A DNA stretch of 64,000 nt from Thermotogota bacterium. Lineage in GTDB: Bacteria; Thermotogota; Thermotogae; Thermotogales; Thermotogaceae. The DNA is taken from assembly GCA_030550515.1 (NCBI GenBank), contig JAUQPE010000024.1, forward strand, positions 19,710 to 83,709, written 5' to 3'. The notes beneath the pieces are model-generated. The model did not search any database. It saw nothing but the letters and a program-made list of their open reading frames with translations, and was not told the DNA's origin. Positions 18,440 to 29,704 of the stretch are shown here, in pieces. Position 1 is the stretch's first letter. Every line of letters begins with the position of its first letter. The position numbers and the translations under genes are program-made.

Positions 18440-19539
18440 CGTTCGGTCCCCTTCTCCAACACCATGTTTCCGATTATACCGAGCCCCGCCATAGAAACCG
18501 CCATGGAACTCCCTCCATGACTCACGAACGGTAAGGGCATCCCGGTGACAGGTATCAATCCTGCAACGACGCCGACGTTCACCATCACCTGAAGCATGAT
18601 CAAAATTGCAAAACCCGCTATGAAATTTCTCACAACAAGATCATTGTACATCTTCGCGCTGAGCTTCACCAAAGTGTGAACCAAACCGTAAAAAGAGAAC
18701 AAAACTATCGCCAAACCGATGTATCCAAGCTCTTCCCCCACTGCTGCTAGGATGAAATCGGTTGTTACGACGGGAACCACAAGCTTGCTTTCCCCCAACG
18801 CGATGCCTTTTCCAAGTACCCCACCTTCCTTTATGCTCTCCAAAGCTCTGGAGACCTGCTCCGATAGATTCCCACTCAGGAACATCTTCAATCTTTCAAA
18901 TTGGTATTCTTCAAGCAGGTGGCCCACAAAGCCGGTCTTGAACCCCATTACGCCTAACAAGACCAGCAAAGCGAGGAAACCCAGAACGTAAATTCCCCGT
19001 GTTTCTCCGACGTAGAGCACGAAGAGAGTGGTTAGCAACAGAAGCAGAAAAGTGCTGAGGTTCGGTTCCATCAAAATGAGAAAGAGGATAGGACTGACCA
19101 AAAGTAGCGGTTTCAGGAAACCCGCAAAGAATTTTTTCATCTCATCTTGGTGTTTGTCGATGTACCAGCTCAAGAAGACGATCAGGTAAACTTTCGCGAA
19201 CTCTGAGGGTTGAAAGGAGAAGTAACCTAGGTTGAACCATCTCCTGGCTCCCAAATCCTTCTCCACAAAGGGTAGATCGAGGAACAAGAGAATCAGCATC
19301 AAGACGCTCAAGAAGTATCCAACGACGATCACGCGCTTTTTGAAGAGCAGCTTGTAATCCAAGTAGAGGAAGAGAAGAAAAAACATGAAAGCCATCAGAA
19401 CTTTCCCCAAATGCGACAAAAACAGGTTCCGCTTTCCCAAGGGTGAGGAGTATTCCTCGAGGAGTTCCAAACTCGCCATCGTCAAAAGTCCCACACTGAT
19501 CAGGACCAACACAAAGAAGACGAGCGCCTTCTCATTCAA
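18433..19539 (-). CDS. ftsW: SEDS glycosyltransferase FtsW/RodA
   Basis: Polytopic membrane peptidoglycan polymerase of the SEDS family, 368 residues with about nine to ten membrane segments. Visible motifs include [20 protein letters not shown] in the first half and [15 protein letters not shown] near the end. Position between murD and murG in a division and cell wall cluster argues for FtsW rather than RodA, though sequence alone does not separate them with certainty. Confidence 0.92.
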   Translation of the reverse strand: MNEKALVFFVLVLISVGLLTMASLELLEEYSSPLGKRNLFLSHLGKVLMAFMFFLLFLYLDYKLLFKKRVIVVGYFLSVLMLILLFLDLPFVEKDLGARRWFNLGYFSFQPSEFAKVYLIVFLSWYIDKHQDEMKKFFAGFLKPLLLVSPILFLILMEPNLSTFLLLLLTTLFVLYVGETRGIYVLGFLALLVLLGVMGFKTGFVGHLLEEYQFERLKMFLSGNLSEQVSRALESIKEGGVLGKGIALGESKLVVPVVTTDFILAAVGEELGYIGLAIVLFSFYGLVHTLVKLSAKMYNDLVVRNFIAGFAILIMLQVMVNVGVVAGLIPVTGMPLPFVSHGGSSMAVSMAGLGIIGNMVLEKGTERW

Positions 19540-20824
19540 CCTTCTCCCCCCTGTACCTCGAGAACACTTCCCTAAAGTGCTCGCCTCGAGCAGCGTAACT
19601 CTTGTACATATCGAAACTTGCCCCCCCTGGACTGAACAGAACGATATCCCCCTCTTTCGCCACCTCAGACGCTCTCTTGAAAGCCTCTTCCAAGTTGGAA
19701 ACCACCGTGTGATCTACGATTGGAAGGAAAGGTTTCAGGTCCTTTGCGATCTCCCCAAACACCACGAGATGTTTCACTTTCCCTTTGATCTTCTCAAAGA
19801 AAGGAGCGTAATTTTCGTTCTTACCAATTCCACACATGATGAGTACGACCTTGTCGAAATTCTCCAAAGCGCCGAGCACGGCGTGCGTGGAAGTAGCTTT
19901 GGAGTCGTTGTAAAAGTGAACGCCGTTTATGCTCCCCAGGTATTCCATCCTGTGCGGAAGGGGCTTGAAAGATTCGAGGGCGTTCAAGAAACCTTCAACA
20001 TCATCGAAGATGGTGAGATAGGCAAGAGCTGAGGCCAAGATGTTCTCTCTCATCTGATAGGGATAGATCTTCTCGAGAGGGTATTCCCTCCCACGAACGA
20101 CAAGCACATTTTTCCGGAAATCGTTCTCCCCACACCAAAAAGGTATCTTCCTTGGCTTCGTGCGTCTGATGTCCGCAAGATGCTCGCATTTTCTATTGTA
20201 CACGAGGAAATCCTGACTCTTCTGGAAAAACGCGGGTTTGAATTTGCAGTTCACGTATTCTTCGAAAGATGAGTGCCAATCCAGATGATTCTCAGCAACG
20301 TTCAGGAGGACAAAGCGCGAAAACCTCGGTCTTTCACACCAAAACAGCTGGAAACTACTCACTTCGACAACGTAGTAATCGTAATCCCCATTCAAAGCTT
20401 CCACGGCTGGTGTGCCGAAGTTGCCTCCGAGGAAGACTTTTTTACCTGCCGCTGATAGCGTATGGTGGATCAGGGCGGTGGTTGTGCTTTTACCGTTGGT
20501 GCCCGTTACCCCGATGACTTTCTCAACGTCTACCTTGTCCAAGAAGAACTGAAGTTCAGTTGTGATTTTTATTCTATTTGCCACGATCTTTCTCACGATT
20601 TCGGAGGAAGGTTTCACGCCAGGACTGATGAAAACGATATCACACTCGAGCAACCTCTCCGAGTTTCCCCCTTCCTCGTACTCCACCCCCAAATTTTCCA
20701 ACTCCTCTTTTGTTCTCTCGTCGAGTTTTCCAGCCTCGCTCACGAAAACTTCGTGACCCTCGTTCAACAGGAGTTTCAAGACAGCCCTGTTGCTCACCCC
20801 AAAACCTAGAAGCCCCACCTTCAT
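19532..20824 (-). CDS. murD: UDP-N-acetylmuramoylalanine--glutamate ligase MurD
   Basis: Adds glutamate to UDP-MurNAc-L-Ala; 430 residues from the ATG at 20824. The frame is open further upstream but that part shadows mraY. The start [19 protein letters not shown], the ATP loop [17 protein letters not shown], the segment VAENHLDWH and the C-terminal [15 protein letters not shown] are classical MurD features. The ATG overlaps the mraY stop by four bases. T. maritima MurD is known to accept D-lysine as well as D-glutamate; whether this one does cannot be told from the sequence. Confidence 0.96.
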   Translation of the reverse strand: MKVGLLGFGVSNRAVLKLLLNEGHEVFVSEAGKLDERTKEELENLGVEYEEGGNSERLLECDIVFISPGVKPSSEIVRKIVANRIKITTELQFFLDKVDVEKVIGVTGTNGKSTTTALIHHTLSAAGKKVFLGGNFGTPAVEALNGDYDYYVVEVSSFQLFWCERPRFSRFVLLNVAENHLDWHSSFEEYVNCKFKPAFFQKSQDFLVYNRKCEHLADIRRTKPRKIPFWCGENDFRKNVLVVRGREYPLEKIYPYQMRENILASALAYLTIFDDVEGFLNALESFKPLPHRMEYLGSINGVHFYNDSKATSTHAVLGALENFDKVVLIMCGIGKNENYAPFFEKIKGKVKHLVVFGEIAKDLKPFLPIVDHTVVSNLEEAFKRASEVAKEGDIVLFSPGGASFDMYKSYAARGEHFREVFSRYRGEKVE

Positions 20825-21728
20825 CCGATCACCCCTGTTATCTCGAGGGCGACGAGGGCGGATATCAAGTTGAAAGCCGTGAACACCCCCACCACTTTCT
20901 CCTCTTTCCAACCCAAGAGCTCGAAATGGTGATGAAGCGGTGCCATTTTGAACACCCTCTTCTTGAACAGCTTGTAAGAAGTCACCTGTAACATGACACT
21001 CACGGTCTCGAGCACGATGATGGGAAAGAAAAGCAAAAGGTAAAATTCCGTTTTCGTGACGACCGCTACGGTACCGATGAAACCACCCAGCGCCAGCGCC
21101 CCCGTGTCGCCCATGAAGATCTTAGCAGGTTTCGAGTTGAACACGAGGAACGCTAGGACTCCCGCACACACCAACGGTAGAAACTTCTCGTCGATGCCCC
21201 TTGTCTTAAGAAAGAACCAGTACGGGATGGCACCGCTCAGAAAGACCCAACCCGCCAACCCATCGAGACCGTCTGTGAGGTTCACGGCGTTAGAACCGCC
21301 GACAATGACCAACACGGCAAAAATGTAATACCACAGACCGAGTTCCAACCCTTTTCCGAACACATCGATCGACGTGTCCACGTCGATCAAAAACAGAATC
21401 AAGATTGACGCCAAAATCTGAAAGAGAAACTTTTGCTTCGCAAACAATCCTTCTGCTCTCTTCTTTCTTATACTGGTCATATCGTCGAGGAGACCTATCG
21501 TGAAGAACGTTAGAATGGAGAGCAGAAAAACGGGCTCGACCTTCATCAAAAAACCAAAAAAGACGGATGTCAACACGAAGACGATACCCCCCATCGTTGG
21601 GGTACCTTCTTTGTAGTTGTGCAGGTCTGGTCCTTCTTTCCTTATGTACTCACCGAACTGCTTCTTCCTGAAGAGATTTATGACGAACGGGTAGAGGAGG
21701 AAGTTGAGAAAAAAATCGACCGCAAGCA

Positions 21729-21732
<4 letters not shown>
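20821..21732 (-). CDS. mraY: Phospho-N-acetylmuramoyl-pentapeptide transferase MraY
   Basis: Integral membrane enzyme that links UDP-MurNAc-pentapeptide to undecaprenyl phosphate, giving lipid I. It is 303 residues, on the short side for MraY (usually 300-360). Catalytic motifs are visible: [12 protein letters not shown] with the aspartate pair, [16 protein letters not shown], and the C-terminal [15 protein letters not shown]. About ten hydrophobic segments are present. It sits between murF and murD with four-base overlaps on both sides. Confidence 0.96.
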
Positions 21733-24516
<2,784 letters not shown>

Positions 24517-24551
24517 TTCGGAGTGGTTCCTTTCCAGGGAGGCCGAGCGAG

Positions 24552-25103
24552 ATGATTCTTCTTTACCATTTGGCACGGTGGGAAAAAGGAGAGTACGTGC
24601 ACGTCGAAGTACGAGAAAGCCAACTCACGGGCGTTTCCTCGCTGGTTCCAGAGAGGAGTTTGGGAGAGAACTACAAAGTGCTGGTCGCAGTGATAGAAGA
24701 GTACGAAGCCCTCTTGAAGGAATCAAAGCCGGACAACTTGTTTGGATTGTTGGAGGACTTGAAACGACATTTTCCAAACCATCCGAAAATTGTTTTTTCG
24801 CTCTCCTGCGCCATCCTGGAGCTTTTTTGCAAGAAAGTAGGGCTGGAACTGGAAGAAATGTTCCGTACCCACTCATCGATCGAACCGAAAGAAGTGATAC
24901 GAGAGACGCGTTCAGATCTCGTTTTCGTCGAGCCAGAAGCGTTAGGTCACGTGCTCGAAGTTATGGGAATCATATCCCTTTTGAAAAACACTGGCAAAGA
25001 TGTGGCGGTGGTGAAGAGGACGTATCCAGATCCCACAACTAACGTTGTTTTAAACTTTCTATCCAAAATAGCAGGGAACTTTTGTAGAGATGATTGGAGA
25101 TGA
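24552..25103 (+). CDS. Unknown protein with enolase-like N- and C-terminal segments
   Basis: A 183-residue soluble protein with no signal peptide or membrane segment. Reading it against enolase from memory, residues 14-105 resemble the N-terminal capping domain: YVHVEV, then GVSSLVPERSLGE (compare GRAAVPSGASTGE), an acidic helix, and SLSCAILELFCKKVGLELEE (compare GVSLAVAKAAADYLGLPLYE). Residues 121-183 resemble the last barrel strands: LVFVEPEALGHVLEVM (compare ILIKVNQIGTLTETL) and GKDVAVVKRTYPDPTTN. The 200 or so residues of the catalytic barrel between them are absent, and the Lys and SHRSGE catalytic elements are replaced, so it should not be an active enolase. ATG 24552 follows GGGAGG at nine bases; upstream in-frame codons shadow murE. 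glgD follows after 34 bases. The homology is my inference. Confidence 0.75.
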   Translation: MILLYHLARWEKGEYVHVEVRESQLTGVSSLVPERSLGENYKVLVAVIEEYEALLKESKPDNLFGLLEDLKRHFPNHPKIVFSLSCAILELFCKKVGLELEEMFRTHSSIEPKEVIRETRSDLVFVEPEALGHVLEVMGIISLLKNTGKDVAVVKRTYPDPTTNVVLNFLSKIAGNFCRDDWR

Positions 25104-25109
25104 TAAAAT
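25101..25109 (+). promoter_or_regulatory. Extended -10 promoter for glgD-glgC
   Basis: TGA-TAAAAT overlapping the stop codon of the preceding gene. It could give glgD-glgC their own start near 25116, with AAGGAGATG as ribosome binding site. Confidence 0.4.
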
Positions 25110-25137
25110 CTCTTAAAGGAAAGGAGATGTAGAAGGG

Positions 25138-26250
25138 ATGAGGGTGCTCGGTTTGATCCTCGCCGGAGGGAAGAGTGACAAACTTTGGCCCCTCACCAAG
25201 GTTCGCGCTAGCGCAGCTGTTCCGGTGTTTGGAAAGTACAGGGCAATCGACTTCACCCTCAGCAACATGGTGAATTCCGGTATCAAAAAAGTTGGTATCA
25301 TCACTCAGTACAATCCGAGGAGCCTCATGGACCATCTTGGCTCCGGGAAAGAATGGGATTTGGATAGAAAGAGCGGCGGTTTGTTCATCCTCCAGCCGTA
25401 CGTTGGTCCAAACAGGGAAACGTGGTATCACGGAACGGCTGACGCAATATTCCAGAACATGACTATATTGCGGAGGGGGGAAGAAGACCACGTACTCATA
25501 GGGTCGGGAGATCACATATACAAGATGATATACAAGGATATGTTCTCCTATCACATTCGAAAAGGTGCGGATGTAACCCTCCTGGTGAAGGAGCTCGACG
25601 AAACTTACAACTTGAGTGAATACGGCATAGTTCAGTTGGATGGTGATATGAGAATCGTCGAGATAGAAGAGAAACCCACCAATCCAAAAGGGAACTTGGC
25701 TTTTCTTGGCGTTTACTTCATGAACAAAAACCTTTTGATGGAACTCCTCTACGCAACAGTTCCACACGGAAAGTACGACCTACTTCTGGATGTCGTGATT
25801 CCAAATTTGCACAACCTCAAAGTCTACGCGTACAAATTCAACGGGTACTGGAGGAACGTAAAGAAAGGCATACATGAGTACTATCGGATCAACATGGACA
25901 TACTCAAGAAAGAGGTGCGCGAAGGGCTCTTCTACAAGAACGGAAAAGTTTACACCAAGTTGAAAGACCTTCCTCCTCCCAAGCTTACTTCCACTGCCGT
26001 TGTTGAAAATTCTTTGATAGCTGACGGAAGTATCATCGCGGGAACCGTGAGGAATTCCATAATCTTCAGAAACGTTTGGATAAAGGTTGGGGCTGTTGTG
26101 GAGAACTCCATCATCATGGAAAACACCGTCGTCGAGGAAGGAGCCGTGCTGAAAAATGTGATCTTGGACAAGAACTGCGTGGTGCGAGAAGGACAAATAG
26201 TCGTCGACGAGAGAGGGATCCCCGTTTTCGAGAAGAGGGCAGTTGTGTGA
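25138..26250 (+). CDS. glgD: GlgD-type glucose-1-phosphate adenylyltransferase homologue
   Basis: Regulatory-type subunit of ADP-glucose pyrophosphorylase, 370 residues, with an N-terminal nucleotidyltransferase domain and a C-terminal left-handed beta-helix (VENSLIADGSIIAG, NSIIFRNVWIKVG repeats). The nucleotide loop reads LAGGKSDKLWPL instead of GGGxGTRL, and the AKPAVPF lysine-proline pair has become ASAAVPV. The GSGDHIY aspartate is kept. This pattern fits GlgD, which in T. maritima and Firmicutes has little activity alone and modulates GlgC. It is followed ten bases later by glgC. Confidence 0.88.
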   Translation: MRVLGLILAGGKSDKLWPLTKVRASAAVPVFGKYRAIDFTLSNMVNSGIKKVGIITQYNPRSLMDHLGSGKEWDLDRKSGGLFILQPYVGPNRETWYHGTADAIFQNMTILRRGEEDHVLIGSGDHIYKMIYKDMFSYHIRKGADVTLLVKELDETYNLSEYGIVQLDGDMRIVEIEEKPTNPKGNLAFLGVYFMNKNLLMELLYATVPHGKYDLLLDVVIPNLHNLKVYAYKFNGYWRNVKKGIHEYYRINMDILKKEVREGLFYKNGKVYTKLKDLPPPKLTSTAVVENSLIADGSIIAGTVRNSIIFRNVWIKVGAVVENSIIMENTVVEEGAVLKNVILDKNCVVREGQIVVDERGIPVFEKRAVV

Positions 26251-26259
26251 GGTGAAAAG

Positions 26260-27531
26260 ATGGGTAACGTCGTCGCGATGATACTCGCGGGAGGGCAAGG
26301 AACGAGACTTGGAGTTTTGACTGAAAAAATCGCCAAACCGGCGGTGCCGTTCGGAGGAAAGTACAGACTGATAGATTTCACGCTGAGCAACTGCGTGAAC
26401 TCCGGGATCTACAGGGTGGGTGTCCTCACCCAGTACAAACCCCACGTTCTCGCAAAGCACATAGGTATAGGAAAACCTTGGGATCTCGATAGGAAGGATG
26501 GAGGGGTTCAGATCTTGCCACCTTACATAGGGCGTGGTGACTCGGATTGGTACAAAGGAACTGCAAATGCCGTTTACCAGAACCTTGAGTACCTTGAAGA
26601 GAACGACGCCGAGATCGTTCTCATACTTTCTGGAGACCACGTCTACGCGATGAATTACAACGATCTCATCGAATATCACCTTTTAAAGAAAGCGGACGGT
26701 ACCATCGCGTGCATGGAAGTACCCATGGAAGAGGCGAGCAGGTTCGGAATAATGATCACGGATTTGGACGGAAAAATTGTGGACTTCCAAGAAAAACCTG
26801 AAAGACCCAAATCCAATTTGGCTTCCCTTGGGATATACGTCTTCAACTACGAATTTCTCAAAGAAGTGCTCGTCGAAGACGAACACGATCCGAACAGTTC
26901 ACACGATTTCGGAAAAGACGTTATCCCTCGGATTGTGAACGAAAAGAAAGGGAACCTGTACGCGTTCAGATTTGAGGGTTACTGGCGAGACGTTGGAACC
27001 ATCAGATCTTACTGGGAATCAAACTTGGAACTCGTCCTACCATTGCCACCTTTCAACCTGTACGATCCCAACTGGAGGTTCTTCACCCACTCTGAAGAGA
27101 TGCCACCCGCTTATATCGCTCCGGAAGCAAGGGTCGTGATGTCGCTGGTGAGTGAGGGCTCTGAAGTCTATGGTTTCGTGAGCAACTCCGTGATTTTCCA
27201 AGGCGTGAGAATTGGAAAGGGTTCCGTGATCAAGAATTCTATCATCATGACTAAAACAGAAATAGGAGAGAATTGTCACATCGAAAACGCGATAATCGCC
27301 GAAAACGTAAGGATAGGGGACGGCACAAGGATAGGTGTTGGAGAAGACGCGAGAAGCAAGTTGGATCCCAAGGTTTACACCGGTCTCCTCACGGTTGTAG
27401 GGATGAACTCGATAATACCCGGTGGTGTGGTGATTGGGAAGAACTGCGTGATAGGTGTGGGCATCACACCCGAGGATTTCAAGAGCAAAGAGATACCCTC
27501 AGGTGACTTCTTGATCAAACAGGAGGAATAA
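26260..27531 (+). CDS. glgC: Glucose-1-phosphate adenylyltransferase GlgC
   Basis: Makes ADP-glucose from ATP and glucose-1-phosphate for glycogen synthesis. It is 423 residues, the usual length. Catalytic features are intact: [20 protein letters not shown], the aspartate in [11 protein letters not shown], and the sugar-phosphate lysine in [15 protein letters not shown]. The C-terminal beta-helix ([33 protein letters not shown]) follows. A GAGGTGA site precedes the ATG. No glycogen synthase gene is adjacent in this window. Confidence 0.95.
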   Translation: MGNVVAMILAGGQGTRLGVLTEKIAKPAVPFGGKYRLIDFTLSNCVNSGIYRVGVLTQYKPHVLAKHIGIGKPWDLDRKDGGVQILPPYIGRGDSDWYKGTANAVYQNLEYLEENDAEIVLILSGDHVYAMNYNDLIEYHLLKKADGTIACMEVPMEEASRFGIMITDLDGKIVDFQEKPERPKSNLASLGIYVFNYEFLKEVLVEDEHDPNSSHDFGKDVIPRIVNEKKGNLYAFRFEGYWRDVGTIRSYWESNLELVLPLPPFNLYDPNWRFFTHSEEMPPAYIAPEARVVMSLVSEGSEVYGFVSNSVIFQGVRIGKGSVIKNSIIMTKTEIGENCHIENAIIAENVRIGDGTRIGVGEDARSKLDPKVYTGLLTVVGMNSIIPGGVVIGKNCVIGVGITPEDFKSKEIPSGDFLIKQEE

Positions 27532-27534
27532 GTT

Positions 27535-28569
27535 GTGGATTTGTACTTTGTGAAGTTCAGGGTGATCTCCAAACTCACCTCTGAAGTGGTTCAAGGTTAC
27601 CTGCTCGGAAAGATGAATCAAGCTCCCGAGTACGACTTCTTTGTGGTGCCTGGCAGGTACGTGAGGACTTACTTTTTGGACCTCAAGGAGGGCTTCGAAA
27701 ATTTTCTCACCCAATTCGAAAAGCACAAATCGCAAGCTTTGAAAGAGATTGCGGAAGCTTCTTTACTCACCGACCAATTCTCTGATTACTTGTCCGTTCA
27801 AATGAGGAAGCGAAACCCAAAACTCGTCGGAAACGAACTCTTCCGTTTCGTGGAAGAGAGAGACGTGGAAGTTCTGAAGGCTTACCTTGCGGAGCTTTTG
27901 TCGGAATGGGCGGAGAAAATGGAAATAGAAGTGGTAGCCGATCCTCTGAGATTCGAAGACGTCTCCATAGAGGTCGTGAAGGAGCATTTCGAGTTTCTCT
28001 CAAGCGAAGAGATCTTCAAGTTGCTCCAGAGGGAAGATATAAGAGACATTCCCGAGATTTTTCCTGTCCTCGATCCCTTGAACGGCAAGAACATAAAAGA
28101 CATCAACGTGGAAGAAACTCTCGATTTCGTGATCCTCAACTACGGAAACAAAGACCAATCCGATGTATTCAAAAGGTTTCTCAGGGAGAAGTTCGGAACG
28201 GAGAACGTGATGAGCCTTCCTGGTAAGATCGTCTCCAAAGAGGTTGTGAAAACAAAGAACGGGACCTTTTATCTCGTGAAGGTGGAGTTCGACGAAGGAG
28301 TTTACGGAAAAGCGTTGATATCGCCGAACTTGAAGATCAAGTATGGAGAGCACAGGGTCATAACATCGGAAGAGAATTGGATGAGTAAACTCGGAGAGAT
28401 TTTGGAGAAGGAGGCGAAACCATCGCAAACTCTCAAAAAAAGAAGTTTGGAAGCACAGGTGGCCTCGTACCAACACACCGTGGATCGAACGGATATATTC
28501 CTTGCAATCGCGTTGGCGCTCTTGGTGATGGGTATCCTACTCGTGCTGTCTTACCTTATTTTCAGTTAG
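27535..28569 (+). CDS. Unknown tail-anchored membrane protein
   Basis: A 344-residue protein I do not recognise. Residues 1-315 are soluble, Glu/Lys-rich and mainly helical in appearance, with one beta-rich stretch near residue 240 (GTFYLVKVEFDEGVYGKALI). The last 25 residues are a single hydrophobic helix (FLAIALALLVMGILLVLSYLIFS), so the protein is probably anchored by its C-terminus with the bulk in the cytoplasm. GTG 27535 has AGGAGG eight bases before it; the gap to glgC is three bases. The pilin-like gene follows closely. No function can be assigned; the context gives only cotranscription with glgC. Confidence 0.8.
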   Translation: MDLYFVKFRVISKLTSEVVQGYLLGKMNQAPEYDFFVVPGRYVRTYFLDLKEGFENFLTQFEKHKSQALKEIAEASLLTDQFSDYLSVQMRKRNPKLVGNELFRFVEERDVEVLKAYLAELLSEWAEKMEIEVVADPLRFEDVSIEVVKEHFEFLSSEEIFKLLQREDIRDIPEIFPVLDPLNGKNIKDINVEETLDFVILNYGNKDQSDVFKRFLREKFGTENVMSLPGKIVSKEVVKTKNGTFYLVKVEFDEGVYGKALISPNLKIKYGEHRVITSEENWMSKLGEILEKEAKPSQTLKKRSLEAQVASYQHTVDRTDIFLAIALALLVMGILLVLSYLIFS

Positions 28570-28580
28570 GAAGTCTGACT

Positions 28581-28841
28581 TTGGAAATATTGATCGCGCT
28601 TGCTGTGGTGATGATCGCTTTTTCCATCTCGTGCAGAGTGTACCTCGATGCTCGAAACCGCTTTTTGTTGTTCCGCGAGTACGAGATCGCGAAAAGAACC
28701 GCCAGGAACGTCTCCATAAGGTTGCAGGGAAACCAGACGGTACCGTCCGTTGTGAACGGTTTCGAAGTATCGTTGGAAGGTGAAAGGATCGAGCTGAGGA
28801 GAGGCACAAGATTGTATAGGTTCAGTACGAACGACTTCTGA
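28581..28841 (+). CDS. Small pilin/pseudopilin-like protein
   Basis: An 86-residue protein with an N-terminal hydrophobic helix (EILIALAVVMIAFSISC) and a small beta-rich C-terminal part, the build of a type IV pilin-like protein. The codons just before the TTG start are also open and read GSLTLEILIAL, matching the prepilin cleavage consensus (G before the cut, Glu at position 5). No ATG, GTG or TTG exists upstream in that frame before the preceding stop, so either translation begins at the TTG at 28581 (weak AGGA site nine bases upstream) and there is no leader, or an unusual start is used. Function unknown. Confidence 0.6.
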   Translation: MEILIALAVVMIAFSISCRVYLDARNRFLLFREYEIAKRTARNVSIRLQGNQTVPSVVNGFEVSLEGERIELRRGTRLYRFSTNDF

Positions 28842-28842
28842 T

Positions 28843-29700
28843 ATGAATTTGAAGGCTTCGGTTGGTACCTTGCAAGTGCTCCAAGGAAAAAGTGACTTGT
28901 GGATGAAAACGGCTTATCTGCTTTTGGACGGTCGGTGCGTGTTCGACTGTTCGTATTGTTCTCACGCCAGATCCTCGAAAGCACCCTTGCATTTTCTTTC
29001 ACGAGTGGTTTGGAGAGAGATCGAGGAAGACGCGATTGAGAAGATAAACTCTTCTCAACTGTTCGAAAGGGTATGTCTGCAAGTCGTTTCCTACCCTGGT
29101 TATGAGAAGGACCTGGAAGTTTTGATACCCAAGTTCGCTGTCCCTGTTTCTGTCTCGGTAAGGGCGAAAAATTTGGAAGAGATCGAGCGATACTTTGATC
29201 TAGGAGCCGAGAGAGTGGGACTCGCCATAGATGTCGCAAATCCTGACCTCTTTGGGGAGATCAGGGGGGGAAGGTTTGAAAGTTACCTGCAACTCCTCGA
29301 GGCCACATCGAAAAACTTCCCGGGGCGTGTCACCACCCACATAATCGTGGGGCTCGGAGAGACTGATAGGGATGTGGTGGAGCTGGTGTGGCGTTTGAAA
29401 GAAATGGGTGTGACCGTTGCGCTCTTCGCGTTCACACCCGTAAAGGGCACGCTACTCGAACACCACCCCAAGCCACCTCTAGAGCGTTACAGGAGGATCC
29501 AAGTGGTTACCTACTTGATCGAGCACGATCTCCTGGCGAGAAACGAGATACTCTACGATGAGCACGGGAACATTACGGAACCGAAATGGAGCGACTTTCT
29601 AACGGAAGAGGCGATCAGAACACGAGGATGTCCCGCGTGCAACAGGCCATTTTACAACGAAAGTCCCAAAGGGCCTCTGTACAACGTGCACGGGAGGTGA
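28843..29700 (+). CDS. Radical SAM protein, biotin/lipoyl synthase-related (COG2516-like)
   Basis: A 285-residue radical SAM enzyme. The cluster motif is C32-x3-C36-x2-C39 (RCVFDCSYC). The middle has family features such as HIIVGLGETDRD and ALFAFTPVKGT. A second cysteine pair closes the protein, in RGCPACNRPFYNESPKGPLYN (Cys263 and Cys266 with Asn/Arg/Pro). That ending is what I remember from COG2516 biotin-synthase-related proteins, to which one of the archaeal two-part lipoyl synthases (LipS1) belongs. Lipoyl or another sulfur insertion is therefore possible but unproven. No ribosome binding site is visible; the ATG follows the previous stop by one base, so coupling is likely. rnfC follows four bases later. 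Confidence 0.75.
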   Translation: MNLKASVGTLQVLQGKSDLWMKTAYLLLDGRCVFDCSYCSHARSSKAPLHFLSRVVWREIEEDAIEKINSSQLFERVCLQVVSYPGYEKDLEVLIPKFAVPVSVSVRAKNLEEIERYFDLGAERVGLAIDVANPDLFGEIRGGRFESYLQLLEATSKNFPGRVTTHIIVGLGETDRDVVELVWRLKEMGVTVALFAFTPVKGTLLEHHPKPPLERYRRIQVVTYLIEHDLLARNEILYDEHGNITEPKWSDFLTEEAIRTRGCPACNRPFYNESPKGPLYNVHGR

Positions 29701-29704
29701 TAAC

